A DNA stretch of 64,000 bases, from positions 117,569 through 181,568 of the forward strand of contig ONND01000007.1 of the NCBI GenBank assembly GCA_900319105.1, read 5' to 3'. The notes beneath the pieces are model-generated. The model was not told the origin of the DNA. It ran no database searches and saw only the letters and a list, made by a program, of their open reading frames with translations. Source of the DNA: an uncultured Bacteroidales bacterium (GTDB lineage Bacteria; Bacteroidota; Bacteroidia; Bacteroidales; Paludibacteraceae). The position numbers were made by a program, and so were the translations under genes. Shown here in pieces: positions 17,801 to 24,967 of this stretch. Each line of letters starts with the position of its first letter. Position 1 is the first letter of the stretch.

Positions 17801-18462
17801 CCGGTCGAGCCGGGCAGCACTTCGCTCCAGGTCGTACCATCGTAGGACTTGTACCAGCCGTGCCCCTTCACGTCGGAATAGTCGTACTCCGTCTTACTGG
17901 TGTTCAGTTTGACGCGCAGAGAGAACGGACCTTTCAGGTCGTTCGGACAGATACTAATCTGCTCCATGGTCACTCCACTGGTCACGATCGAGGAAGCCGA
18001 AGGAAGCGTACTGGCTTTCGGCGCAAAACCTTTCCAGTTAGCGGTCGCGCCGCAGTAGATATTAATGTAGTTGCAACTGCAATCGCCGTTATCGGGTATA
18101 TTGATATCACAACTCTGATTCCATACATTATTCCAATTGCCTGCAGTGCCGGACGGTTCCTTGCGCACCACGATCACGCGGTCGTACCAAGGGTGCGAAC
18201 CGCTCATCGTTCCGCCATAAACATTGCTGCCCGATTCAGTAGCGCTCATCGCCACCCATTCGTTATTGCCGGTGGCAGTGCTCTGGAAGAAATAGAGGAA
18301 AAGCTTGGCTCCGTCGTTCTTCCAGTTGAACTTTTGCTCGCTCACTTCGGAGGCACTCTGGTCGGTATTGATATAGATGGATTCTCCGGCTTTGTAAGTA
18401 CGTGCGCTGAGGCTCAGCGACAGGCTCATCAGCAGACCTGAAACGATATATTTTGCTTTCAT
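14809..18462 (-). CDS. Large secreted modular protein with carbohydrate-binding-like domain
   Basis: A 1217-residue exported protein. The ATG at 18462 is preferred over 18468 because AGGAGG lies 8 nt upstream. Signal peptide about residues 1-20 (ending SLSLSA). The middle has a jelly-roll module like CBM4/9 proteins (NNIWHQCSQTFTADEDCDNV and GNDFALDDIQFHP, about 560-640), then several Ig-like or Pro/Thr-rich modules with paired Cys. The C-terminal part (VLFIDNKAGLFVGYQWYENG... PGTYCCQLLM) is shared with the protein at 24968-28147. The last 30 residues (RKYRVSPHVYIIQTETDG) resemble a type IX secretion sorting tail. It is the second gene after the OmpA partner (12-nt gap). Probably a surface adhesin or glycan binder; the ligand is unknown. 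Confidence 0.8.
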   Translation of the reverse strand: MKAKYIVSGLLMSLSLSLSARTYKAGESIYINTDQSASEVSEQKFNWKNDGAKLFLYFFQSTATGNNEWVAMSATESGSNVYGGTMSGSHPWYDRVIVVRKEPSGTAGNWNNVWNQSCDINIPDNGDCSCNYINIYCGATANWKGFAPKASTLPSASSIVTSGVTMEQISICPNDLKGPFSLRVKLNTSKTEYDYSDVKGHGWYKSYDGTTWSEVLPGSTGVPMDGIDDEIDLNKNQLPEDYTGGTLYYYLHSSIASGRRLIQINTNSAYCDLDCEITSFETAISNVNADDNTYTLDGMVAFGKANGKLVISCDGKSITIDDPKSPQAFSLHGVPAATTSGVTTTATAYFDGDQTNCSQQITIDVPNAKEAVQVVEVDSLTGKQFVLTPKDYDPANTYVWLANDDTIKGAPQVLVIDAYSKDSTTTYTYKEYYPASGSMDDIISNGDYEDATGYGTYKQKSTISDNDFWGIYDNSASQMNFYDTCSLAPDKKSNGFAVVRSAHNFYPTYAKISAKSGNNFALFDAATGASGANKKAWYATTATSAKLKLQKGTTYVLSFWAANINNYGEMDNAARFKFRIEYNSKVWESKELNLSDPEFRNNIWHQCSQTFTADEDCDNVTISVVNLNNNVLNVGNDFALDDIQFHPISSVSKVVKTQQQFVVTAHEPKMDAFTATVVPLDCDAAPKYTVKMHVEYQNPQGQIIIKDDQSNTYSCVAPSVAFDTKAVLDTNIVITGLTPAIHTWEAYFEEWPTAKISGVTTSAPVVPTSDTLDIAFSEPGCTDLTTTLTFNLAYTYQQGTLTYWVDDLTKQTATYNIAKNTPDTLKALSFAGVPADGKNNHVLHISFDGAHSCVKDYTLPAVPFSPVIDAVTITGVPTTVPCGTTAYNAIITITPHYDATGQAIVLTYDSLGTSKTTAPIALTEFPYSLTLYNFAAGSNTTITAAFSTTPTCTTSGSYTLPKMTSCIRDSVTLCESQLPYFWPVGDQYYSGVVGENKYGVGTDSLFLFVVATPQISVGTTAVTCDDQSTIAIPFTVISGTPDSIDIAVGTNHYSGSISGSDIVFTRAAELIAGDYTATVTVGTKGSTCTSQNTVDFSVALGNSMYSKWTDVLFIDNKAGLFVGYQWYENGVKMDGETAQRLYRPEGLPGTYCCQLLMKDGKKIYTCEQTFDKVQPSRSESTTPATVVRKYRVSPHVYIIQTETDGVVETKKILTAYE

Positions 18463-18474
18463 AATCATTCCTCC

Positions 18475-19995
18475 TTATTGTTCCATTACGATAGTATTGT
18501 TATACACCACTTTGATCTCTACACGGCGGTCGCGACGCATCTCTTCGCGTTCTGTGTCTTCGTTCGGCTCACGCGATCCATGACCGGCAGTGACGATACG
18601 TTTCTTATCTACGCCTCGGCTGACAAGGTAGTTACGAACGGCACGTGCGCGGTTCTCCGACAGGATATCGTTGTATAGATCCTGACCTTCCGACGATGCA
18701 TGTCCGTCAATCATGATCTTCGCATCCGGCACACGGTTAAGCGCTTCTACGATCGAGTTGAGGTAGAACTTGGCCTTGTTCGTCAGCTCGTATCGGTCGA
18801 AAGCGAAATAGATCTTGTTGAATCGCTCCACTTCTTCCGCTACTTGCTGGATGTGGGTCGGAACGACCGTATCTTCCGCCACCTCCGGCTTCGCCTCAAT
18901 AATCGTGTCTAAGCGGGTGATGAGCACGGTGTCTATACGCTGGATATAATCGGTAACGATCTCCTCACGCGTGATGGGTTCGAAATAGTCTTCTGTCTCA
19001 TGCTTGTCCGGCTTGATGTAATGCCAGTGGATACCGATCTTAACACCGGCTTCCCAGGGATGCGAAACACCCGCCAGGTCCGTAGCATAGGCTCCACCGT
19101 ACTCCTCCATGAAGGTGAACGTGTCGTCTTTCCATCCCAACGCTTTCTTCTCCGAGCTATTGGCATTATTGACCACTACGTTCATGTACGCGCCGAGCAG
19201 CAGGTCGATCTGCTTCGTCAGTGGAATAAGGGTTCCGAAATCCGCGAAGAGGGCTACCTGCGGACGGACACTCAGGCTGCCTTTCGACTGCGGAGCGTCC
19301 TTATAGTCCTTCACGCCGAACTCATGAACGTCCGTCAGCGTCAGGTCCCATTTGGGGTAGTAGCCCGAGTGAGCGATCTCACCTTCCACCACTTTGTATT
19401 TCTTCGAAACGGAGAAAGAGGGGGCGACACCTATCGCCGCGAAAATGCCGGCTTTCCAATGCTCCTTACGCATCTGGAATTGCAGCGAGATAGGAATACC
19501 GAGGTTATGAATAGTCTCTCGCTCGCGCCAGGTATGTACCTGCGACGTGTGGTCGTAGTTGGTCTCCAGATCCGTGTCCGTCTGACCTAACCATTGGTAC
19601 TGACCGCCTATATGCGCATGGGAGGTGTAGTTAGTGAACCATAGACCGGCGCCAACACCCCAGTTGGGATGGAAGAAATAAGCGTACTGGAGTTGCAGCA
19701 GGGCGCTGAACGAACCGTTCACGCGGTTGTCTGCACCGTCTAACTTATACCCCAGACTACCGTACCCAAGCCCTACGTGCGCTTGGATATAATGCCCGCG
19801 GCGGTCAGCTGAGTCCGTCGGGATAATGACCTCACGCTGCTTGGCTACGCTGTCCTGAATGAGCTGGACACGACTCACCGTGTCCGTGACGGACCGATAA
19901 ACCGTGTCGGTGTGAGGACGGATGATCGTGTCGTTCTGGGCGACTACCGGTAGCGAGAACACCGCTGCCATTAAGATGATCCATTGTACTTTCAT
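18475..19995 (-). CDS. Outer-membrane beta-barrel/OmpA family protein, partner of the 1217-residue secreted protein
   Basis: A 506-residue protein with signal peptide MKVQWIILMAAVFSLPVVAQ. The start at 19995 is chosen because the upstream extension is Lys/Thr-His low complexity running into the tRNA pseudogene. Residues about 60-340 alternate as beta strands with aromatic pairs, typical of a barrel; residues about 392-506 are an OmpA peptidoglycan-binding domain (IYFAFDRYELTNKAK, MIDGHASSEGQD, NRARAVRNYLVSRGV). It is a paralogue of the protein at 23531-24946. The 5' leader has a (CA)n tract at about 20001-20017. It probably anchors or exports its neighbour. Confidence 0.85.
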   Translation of the reverse strand: MKVQWIILMAAVFSLPVVAQNDTIIRPHTDTVYRSVTDTVSRVQLIQDSVAKQREVIIPTDSADRRGHYIQAHVGLGYGSLGYKLDGADNRVNGSFSALLQLQYAYFFHPNWGVGAGLWFTNYTSHAHIGGQYQWLGQTDTDLETNYDHTSQVHTWRERETIHNLGIPISLQFQMRKEHWKAGIFAAIGVAPSFSVSKKYKVVEGEIAHSGYYPKWDLTLTDVHEFGVKDYKDAPQSKGSLSVRPQVALFADFGTLIPLTKQIDLLLGAYMNVVVNNANSSEKKALGWKDDTFTFMEEYGGAYATDLAGVSHPWEAGVKIGIHWHYIKPDKHETEDYFEPITREEIVTDYIQRIDTVLITRLDTIIEAKPEVAEDTVVPTHIQQVAEEVERFNKIYFAFDRYELTNKAKFYLNSIVEALNRVPDAKIMIDGHASSEGQDLYNDILSENRARAVRNYLVSRGVDKKRIVTAGHGSREPNEDTEREEMRRDRRVEIKVVYNNTIVMEQ

Positions 19996-20056
19996 GGTAT
20001 TGTGTGTGTGTTTGTGTGTCTTTCCTTTTCCTTTGTCTTTCCCTTTATTTTTTGTG

Positions 20057-20167
20057 TGATCCGAGCGGGAATCGAAAATTGCCTTTGGCAATAATCGTGC
20101 CCCTTTAGGGGCTAAGAACCCGGATCTGAGTTTTAGGAGAGCCCTGTCCTATTTATTTCTTTATTAG
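20057..20167 (-). pseudogene. Decayed tRNA-Arg copy interrupted by a hairpin insert
   Basis: Bases 20057-20076 are identical to the 3' end of the intact tRNA-Arg next door (20168-20187). After a 40-bp insert (20077-20116), 36 bases (20117-20152) match the tRNA's T-arm to anticodon region at 31 positions, and the D-arm side continues at low identity with many C-to-T changes. The insert, in the T-loop, consists of ATTGCC-TTT-GGCAAT and GCCCC-TTTA-GGGGC hairpins. The 5' acceptor strand is lost, so no functional tRNA is expected. Confidence 0.8.
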
Positions 20168-20239
20168 TGATCCGAGCGGGAATCGAACCCGCATTTGAGC
20201 TTTAGGAGAGCCCCGTTCTATCCATTGAACTATCAGACC
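20168..20239 (-). tRNA. tRNA-Arg (anticodon CCT)
   Basis: On the minus strand a full cloverleaf of 72 nt: acceptor GGTCTGA/TCGGATC with two G-U pairs, D stem GTTC/GAAC, anticodon stem GGGCT/AGCTC with loop CTCCTAA (anticodon CCT, reading AGG), T stem GCGGG/CCCGC with loop TTCGATT, discriminator A. CCA is not encoded. It lies downstream of the rfbC-rfbD-DUF2461 operon. Confidence 0.95.
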
Positions 20240-20270
20240 GAGTGCTTGCACGACCATCGACCATCACCCC

Positions 20271-20984
20271 TCAACATCTACTCGGAAATTCTCCGTATTC
20301 CTCGAAGGTATAGTTGAGAAAATCATTCATCGGTTTGGCGGCTTTGGCGATGTCGATGATGCGGTCCATGAAATCCGGCGCACAGACCTCTTCGTCGCTT
20401 AGCGGACGGCTGAACGTGTACATCTTATGCTTGAGCCATTCGGCATGGACGAACTCCGGATCAAAACCTGCCGGCACTTTCTTGAGACCGGTGCCCCAAT
20501 ACGAGTCAAAATCCTGCGCGAAATATTTCTTCCATTGTTTGGACCCCATGATCTCCTCCACCTCTTCGTAGTTCGCTTCTATCTCCGTCCGAAGCGCCTT
20601 GAGCAACTCTTTGCCCGGGTCCCATATACCGCCGGCGAACATGCACTGTCCCGGTTGGATATGAATGTAGTACCCGCCCCGCATAGATTTCTTGCCCCAG
20701 GTCTTGGGCTGCCCCGGTACGCCGGTCGCAGGGAACACACCGAACCACTCTTTGTACGGACGCTTGTCTGCCGAGAAACGGATGTCACGGTTGATGCGCC
20801 AGATGCAGTCTTTCGGCTCCAGGCCTTTCAGGGTCGGGTCGATGGCTGTCAAACGGTTGATGTACTCCGTCGAAAAAGCGATAAACCGTTCCCGGCAGGC
20901 TTGGTACCATGCCCGGTTAGCGTCAAACCAGTCCTTGCTGTTATGAACCGCCAACTCCGCCAAAAAATCAAGAGTCTCTCTCAT
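20271..20984 (-). CDS. DUF2461 family protein
   Basis: A 237-residue cytosolic protein matching the DUF2461 (TIGR02453) family: N-terminal FLAELAVHNSKDWFDANRAWY, then NRDIRFSADKRPYKEWFG and GGYYIHIQPGQCMFAGGIW. The family is widespread in bacteria and fungi and has no established function. The ATG at 20984 is chosen; the codon before it is a TTG. It starts 6 nt after the rfbD stop and is probably cotranscribed with rfbC and rfbD, though nothing links it to rhamnose synthesis mechanistically. Confidence 0.88.
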   Translation of the reverse strand: MRETLDFLAELAVHNSKDWFDANRAWYQACRERFIAFSTEYINRLTAIDPTLKGLEPKDCIWRINRDIRFSADKRPYKEWFGVFPATGVPGQPKTWGKKSMRGGYYIHIQPGQCMFAGGIWDPGKELLKALRTEIEANYEEVEEIMGSKQWKKYFAQDFDSYWGTGLKKVPAGFDPEFVHAEWLKHKMYTFSRPLSDEEVCAPDFMDRIIDIAKAAKPMNDFLNYTFEEYGEFPSRC

Positions 20985-21010
20985 CAATCATCAATTATCA
21001 ATCATCAATC
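20985..21010 (-). repeat. ATTGATAATTGATG-type spacer repeat
   Basis: Alternating ATTGAT/ATTGATG words at the rfbD stop. The same words fill the rfbC-rfbD spacer (21867-21893) and appear shorter before ldcA (6936-6948). They add residues MIDN to the RfbD C-terminus. Confidence 0.75.
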
Positions 21011-21860
21011 TATCAACGCATCGTACCAACGATGTCTTCCAATACGGGATCTCCACGCCGAAGGTCTTCTTGTATTTGGATTTGTCGAGCACGCTGTAGT
21101 GCGGACGCGGGGTCTGGTATTGATATTCCTCCGACAGGATCGGATGCACCTCACATCCCGCGATGCCGGCTGCCTCATGGATAGCGATCGTGAAATCGTA
21201 CCATGAGCATACACCCTCGTTCGTGAAATGATAGATACCCGGATGCCATACGGGGCACTCGAGGACGGTGAAGATCGCCTGTGCCAGGTCGGCAGCGTAC
21301 GTCGGCGTACCGATCTGGTCAAAGACCACTCCGAGGCTCTTCTTCTCTTTGCCCAGACGGATCATGGTCTTCACAAAATTATTGCCGAAAGACGAGTAGA
21401 GCCACGCGGTACGGAGGATGATCGCTTCCGGACACTCGGCTAACAGACGTTTCTCGCCCTCGTACTTGGTGCGTCCATAGACGGTACGCGGGGCAACGGG
21501 GTCGGTCTCGCGGTAAGGCTGGTGCCCGTCACCGGAGAAAACATAATCGGTCGATACATGAATGACCTTGATGCCTTGACCGCCTAACACGCTCAGCGCA
21601 TCCGCGTTGATCTTCTTCGCCGTCACTTCGTCTTCTTCTGCTTTATCGACGTTCGTGTACGCCGCACAGTTGACGATCAGGTCTATCGCATGATTGCTCA
21701 CAAAAGCCGACACCGCTTTAGCGTCGGTGATATCCAGCACACTCGTGTCGTCTGCCTCCATGACGTCCGTGAAGAAATAGCGATGCTTCGGGTGCTCCTT
21801 GCTCATCACCCGCATCTCATTCCCCAACTGTCCCTTCGCGCCTGTAATTAAGATATTCAT
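20991..21860 (-). CDS. rfbD: dTDP-4-dehydrorhamnose reductase
   Basis: Last step of dTDP-L-rhamnose synthesis, NAD(P)H-dependent. A 289-residue extended SDR starting MNILITGAKGQLGNEM (start at 21860; an earlier ATG only adds MIIDKK from spacer repeats). Nucleotide loop GAKGQLG (7-13), NCAAYTNVDKAE, STDYVFSGD and the catalytic YxxxK (YGRTKYEGE) are all visible. It lies 21 nt after rfbC. rfbA and rfbB are not in the window, so the pathway is split. Confidence 0.95.
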   Translation of the reverse strand: MNILITGAKGQLGNEMRVMSKEHPKHRYFFTDVMEADDTSVLDITDAKAVSAFVSNHAIDLIVNCAAYTNVDKAEEDEVTAKKINADALSVLGGQGIKVIHVSTDYVFSGDGHQPYRETDPVAPRTVYGRTKYEGEKRLLAECPEAIILRTAWLYSSFGNNFVKTMIRLGKEKKSLGVVFDQIGTPTYAADLAQAIFTVLECPVWHPGIYHFTNEGVCSWYDFTIAIHEAAGIAGCEVHPILSEEYQYQTPRPHYSVLDKSKYKKTFGVEIPYWKTSLVRCVDRLMIDN

Positions 21861-21881
21861 CTTTTTATCAATTATCAATCA

Positions 21882-22442
21882 TCAATTATCAATGCTGAAA
21901 GGATTATCGAAATCCTTCAGCAGTGGATGTTTTTTGTCCTTCTCGCTCAATATCCGCAGCTCTTCGGGTACCTGCCAATCAATCGCCAGATCCGGGTCGC
22001 TGAGCAAGATCCCGCCGTCCGCCTCCGGATGGTATAACTCATCGCACTTATACGTAAAAACCGCCGTCTCACTCAGTACCGAAAAACCATGCGCAAAACC
22101 CTTGGGGATGAAGAACTGCAGGTGGTTCTCTGCACTCAACTCGACACTGTGCCACTGACCGAAAGTAGGACTGTTCTTACGCAGATCTACCGCGATATCT
22201 AACACACGCCCTACCGTGCAGCATACCAGTTTGGCCTGGGTGTAAGGAGGACGCTGGAAATGCAACCCGCGTACCACGCCATAAGACGAACAACTCTGAT
22301 TATCCTGCACGAATTGCGCATCGATCCCCGCCTCGCGGTAACGCTTCTCGTTGTACGTCTCTACGAAATACCCGCGTGCGTCCACGAACACCTGCGGCTT
22401 AATGACCAACAATCCCTCTATCGGCGTCTTAATAATTTCCAT
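21882..22442 (-). CDS. rfbC: dTDP-4-dehydrorhamnose 3,5-epimerase
   Basis: Epimerises C3 and C5 of dTDP-4-keto-6-deoxyglucose. A 186-residue cupin of standard length with the catalytic base His61 in RGLHFQ and Tyr131 in FTYKCDELYHPE; IPKGFAHGF (112-120) is also diagnostic. First gene of the operon rfbC-rfbD-DUF2461, with a promoter at 22510-22541. Confidence 0.97.
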   Translation of the reverse strand: MEIIKTPIEGLLVIKPQVFVDARGYFVETYNEKRYREAGIDAQFVQDNQSCSSYGVVRGLHFQRPPYTQAKLVCCTVGRVLDIAVDLRKNSPTFGQWHSVELSAENHLQFFIPKGFAHGFSVLSETAVFTYKCDELYHPEADGGILLSDPDLAIDWQVPEELRILSEKDKKHPLLKDFDNPFSIDN

Positions 22443-22509
22443 ATAATCATTAATTATTATCCACTAATCCACTAACCCCTAACCACTAACCTTTTTTTCA
22501 AAAAGCGTG

Positions 22510-22541
22510 CAAATTTACTGCTTTTTTTTCATATATGCAAG
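22510..22541 (-). promoter_or_regulatory. Promoter of rfbC operon
   Basis: Minus-strand CTTG (22538-22541), 20-bp spacer with eight A's and GCAG, TAAATTTG (22510-22517). Between it and rfbC are short CCACTAA/CCCCTAA words. Confidence 0.82.
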
Positions 22542-22599
22542 CCCGCGCGCGTTTTAATACAAAAATGTGTATTTTTTTGGGGGAATTTTCTATTTTCAG

Positions 22600-22631
22600 T
22601 TTTCACTATTCAATTATTTTTACTACCTTTG
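22600..22631 (+). promoter_or_regulatory. Promoter of the DUF3667-like gene
   Basis: TTTT (22600-22603, imperfect -33), 20-bp spacer, TACCTTTG (22624-22631), with GCACCCGCAAAAG just downstream. The leader to the ATG at 22644 is very short (about 5-10 nt). Confidence 0.7.
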
Positions 22632-22643
22632 CACCCGCAAAAG

Positions 22644-23519
22644 ATGTCGATGGAAAGGCCAACATATTGGCAGAGGTGCAAAGAATGGACTCTCCGGCTA
22701 TGGGAATGGGTGAAAAACCTGTGCCTGCCTCTGTGGCATCGGTGTTCCGAGTGGTACCTGGCGCAGCAGGAGGTGGTGAAGCGGCAGAGCGAGGTATCGC
22801 ACGAGCGCATCACGGTCAAACGCGCCGTGCTCTCTTTTATGGAAACATGGGGCTTGGGCTCGCGGAATATCTTTTACACCATGTGGCATCTGATCTGGCG
22901 TCCGGGGTATATGATGAACGACTATCTCAACGGACGCAGGAAACGTTATCTGCAGCCTTTCTTCATGTTCTTTGTCCTTACGCTGATCTTGGTGCAGATG
23001 GCGTGGATGCTGGATGTGCAGCTCCCGAAGAACCGCGATATGACGATGGAGGTCTTTGATCTGATGAGCAAGCATAGCGACTGGTTCTCCGTCCAGCAGA
23101 TGACGTATATCTTCAAAGCCGCCCATTGGATCGACTGGTTGCACGACTGGAGGGATGCCAACCGCGCATGGGACCTGATCATCCATTCTATAGGGATCTG
23201 TCTTGTTACCTGGCTCTTATGGCGTAAGAGTCCGCGTGTGGGACAAGCCGAATGGGCCATCGATAGCGGCACTATTGTGGAGGGGTATAACTTCGCCGAG
23301 ATAATGACCGCCATTGCTTATATCTTATGCCAATTCCAATTGATCAGCATGTTTTCTCTGGTCTGTTTCCACCAACTGCCTTTTGATCATATACAGGGTT
23401 ATGCCTTGATCCCCTCCTTGATCATTTTTACGGTCCTGCTGATTGATTTTATCCAACTCTTCCAACGCGACTGGTGGCCTACTATCTGGCGCACCGCCCT
23501 GATCATGCTCTTTATCTAA
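22644..23519 (+). CDS. DUF3667-like membrane protein
   Basis: A 291-residue inner-membrane protein. Residues about 60-135 carry the DUF3667 signature: a TLxxMxW-like stretch, then WRPGYMMNDYLNGRRKRYLQPFFMFFV and the first hydrophobic helix. Several more membrane helices follow (about 180-200, 230-255, 258-275). The N-terminal zinc ribbon usual in the family is replaced by a Trp/Cys-rich amphipathic region. The start at 22644 is set by the promoter; ATG at 22650 is an alternative. Function unknown. It converges on the OmpA gene 11 nt away. Confidence 0.72.
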   Translation: MSMERPTYWQRCKEWTLRLWEWVKNLCLPLWHRCSEWYLAQQEVVKRQSEVSHERITVKRAVLSFMETWGLGSRNIFYTMWHLIWRPGYMMNDYLNGRRKRYLQPFFMFFVLTLILVQMAWMLDVQLPKNRDMTMEVFDLMSKHSDWFSVQQMTYIFKAAHWIDWLHDWRDANRAWDLIIHSIGICLVTWLLWRKSPRVGQAEWAIDSGTIVEGYNFAEIMTAIAYILCQFQLISMFSLVCFHQLPFDHIQGYALIPSLIIFTVLLIDFIQLFQRDWWPTIWRTALIMLFI

Positions 23520-23530
23520 CCCCCTAACTC

Positions 23531-24946
23531 CTAATCCGGAATAATCTCCACCCTCCGGTCTTTCGAGAGTTGCTTCTTGGAGTTGTAGCGGAAAGGACGC
23601 TTGGCACCGTAGGACCAGACGTACATCCTCTCTGCGGCGACTCCTTTCTGCTCCAGTAGGTCCGCCACCGCCTTGGCGCGCAATAGAGCCAACCGTTGGT
23701 TATAACGGTCTGTCCCTAAACGGCAGGCATGACCGTTCACATGGATGCGCAAACCCGGATGACGGTGCATCATCGCTGCTACGGAGTCCAAGATATACGC
23801 TGGCTCAAGGATGGGAACATATTCGTCGAAAGGAAACCAGATGACCGCTTCCGACAGTAGCGAGTCCAGCGCTTCCTGGGCTGCCGTAGGAACTTTTATT
23901 GGGGCCTCTTCAGCCAAACTCATTTCCGAACAGATGGTGTCATGCAGAAAAATCGTGTCATGAACGACCTCCCTTACCGCCATCTCGGGGTACTGCTTCA
24001 TCAGTCGCTTCAGCTCTTTTTTCCGCTCTTTGTCGGTCTTGCCGGGCCAGATAGAGAGTCCCACCTTCACGCCGGCCATCCACGGGTGGATAGCACCTAC
24101 TCGGTCAGTGCCTACTAACCCCTTGTACTCGTTCATGAACGGATAGCCGTTCTTCTCGGTCCGGAAACCCAAAGCCCCTCTATCCGCCTTGGCTGTGCTA
24201 TTCATGTCATTGACCGTGTATTGACCGAAAGCGGCGATATAGAGTTCATAATGCACGTTAATTCGTATAGCGATACCTATCTCTCCGTACAGCTCGGCGT
24301 TGATCGTACGCAGCCGGCGAGTCATATTCTCTTCCTGTGCCCTCACTTCTTCTCTCTCAAACCGCCCCGGCAAATCGTACAGCAGTAGTTGCCATTGTTC
24401 GTACCATCCGGTATGGATGAGCGTTCCGGAATGGTTCCGGTAGTTTGCCCACACCGGTATAGCGGCTTTGGCACCCAGGGCGGCATGCAATCCGGCACGG
24501 CTGTCCTTGTCCCTGAAGTATCTGAACCGCAGACCTAACGGCACCTCTATCAGATAGGCTTGTTCTTGCTCTTTCCATCCTTCAAAAGCGGTGCGGTGGG
24601 TGTAAAGATCGCCCATGTAGTCGGTCAGCGCAGAGCCGTCCTGCCATTGAGACCATTCCATGGGCTCTGTCAGCCGAGCTGTTGAAGCGATCCGGCTGAA
24701 GGATAAACCCGCCTGCAGACCTACGTTCGGATGAAAGAAGAAGGTGTACCCTATGCCCGCGCCGAACGCACCGCCGATAGCTACCGTTCCTCCCTCAAGC
24801 GGATAGTTCCAATGACTCACGCCACCTGCCCCGTAGAGGTCTATGTAGTGGCGTATAGGACGCTCTTTCGGAGCCTCTTTCGCCCCGGCTGCCTTTGCTC
24901 CTGTAAGACTCCATACTGCCAAAAGAATAAACACAATCCGTCTCAT
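23531..24946 (-). CDS. Outer-membrane beta-barrel/OmpA family protein, partner of the GLUG protein
   Basis: A 471-residue protein with signal peptide MRRIVFILLAVWSLTGAKAAG. It has an N-terminal barrel of about 280 residues (GAGIGYTFFFHPNVGLQAGL, AIHPWMAGVKVGLSIWP) and a C-terminal OmpA domain (about 365-471: VIWFPFDEYVPILEP, IHVNGHACRLGTDRYNQ, KDRRVEIIPD). It is clearly paralogous to the protein at 18475-19995: both share the FFHPN.G and HPW.AGVK.G strands. Last gene of the four-gene surface operon, 21 nt after the GLUG protein gene. Confidence 0.85.
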   Translation of the reverse strand: MRRIVFILLAVWSLTGAKAAGAKEAPKERPIRHYIDLYGAGGVSHWNYPLEGGTVAIGGAFGAGIGYTFFFHPNVGLQAGLSFSRIASTARLTEPMEWSQWQDGSALTDYMGDLYTHRTAFEGWKEQEQAYLIEVPLGLRFRYFRDKDSRAGLHAALGAKAAIPVWANYRNHSGTLIHTGWYEQWQLLLYDLPGRFEREEVRAQEENMTRRLRTINAELYGEIGIAIRINVHYELYIAAFGQYTVNDMNSTAKADRGALGFRTEKNGYPFMNEYKGLVGTDRVGAIHPWMAGVKVGLSIWPGKTDKERKKELKRLMKQYPEMAVREVVHDTIFLHDTICSEMSLAEEAPIKVPTAAQEALDSLLSEAVIWFPFDEYVPILEPAYILDSVAAMMHRHPGLRIHVNGHACRLGTDRYNQRLALLRAKAVADLLEQKGVAAERMYVWSYGAKRPFRYNSKKQLSKDRRVEIIPD

Positions 24947-24967
24947 AGCTTTTAGTCTTTTGTCTTT

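Noticed and set aside
20001-20017. CA-dinucleotide tract as a phase-variation switch
   Set aside because: The tract is short and interrupted, and no -33/-7 promoter could be placed around it, so evidence is insufficient.
19996-20056. N-terminal extension of the OmpA protein
   Set aside because: The added residues are Lys/His/Thr low complexity from CA and A/G tracts and run into the decayed tRNA; the internal ATG gives a proper signal peptide.
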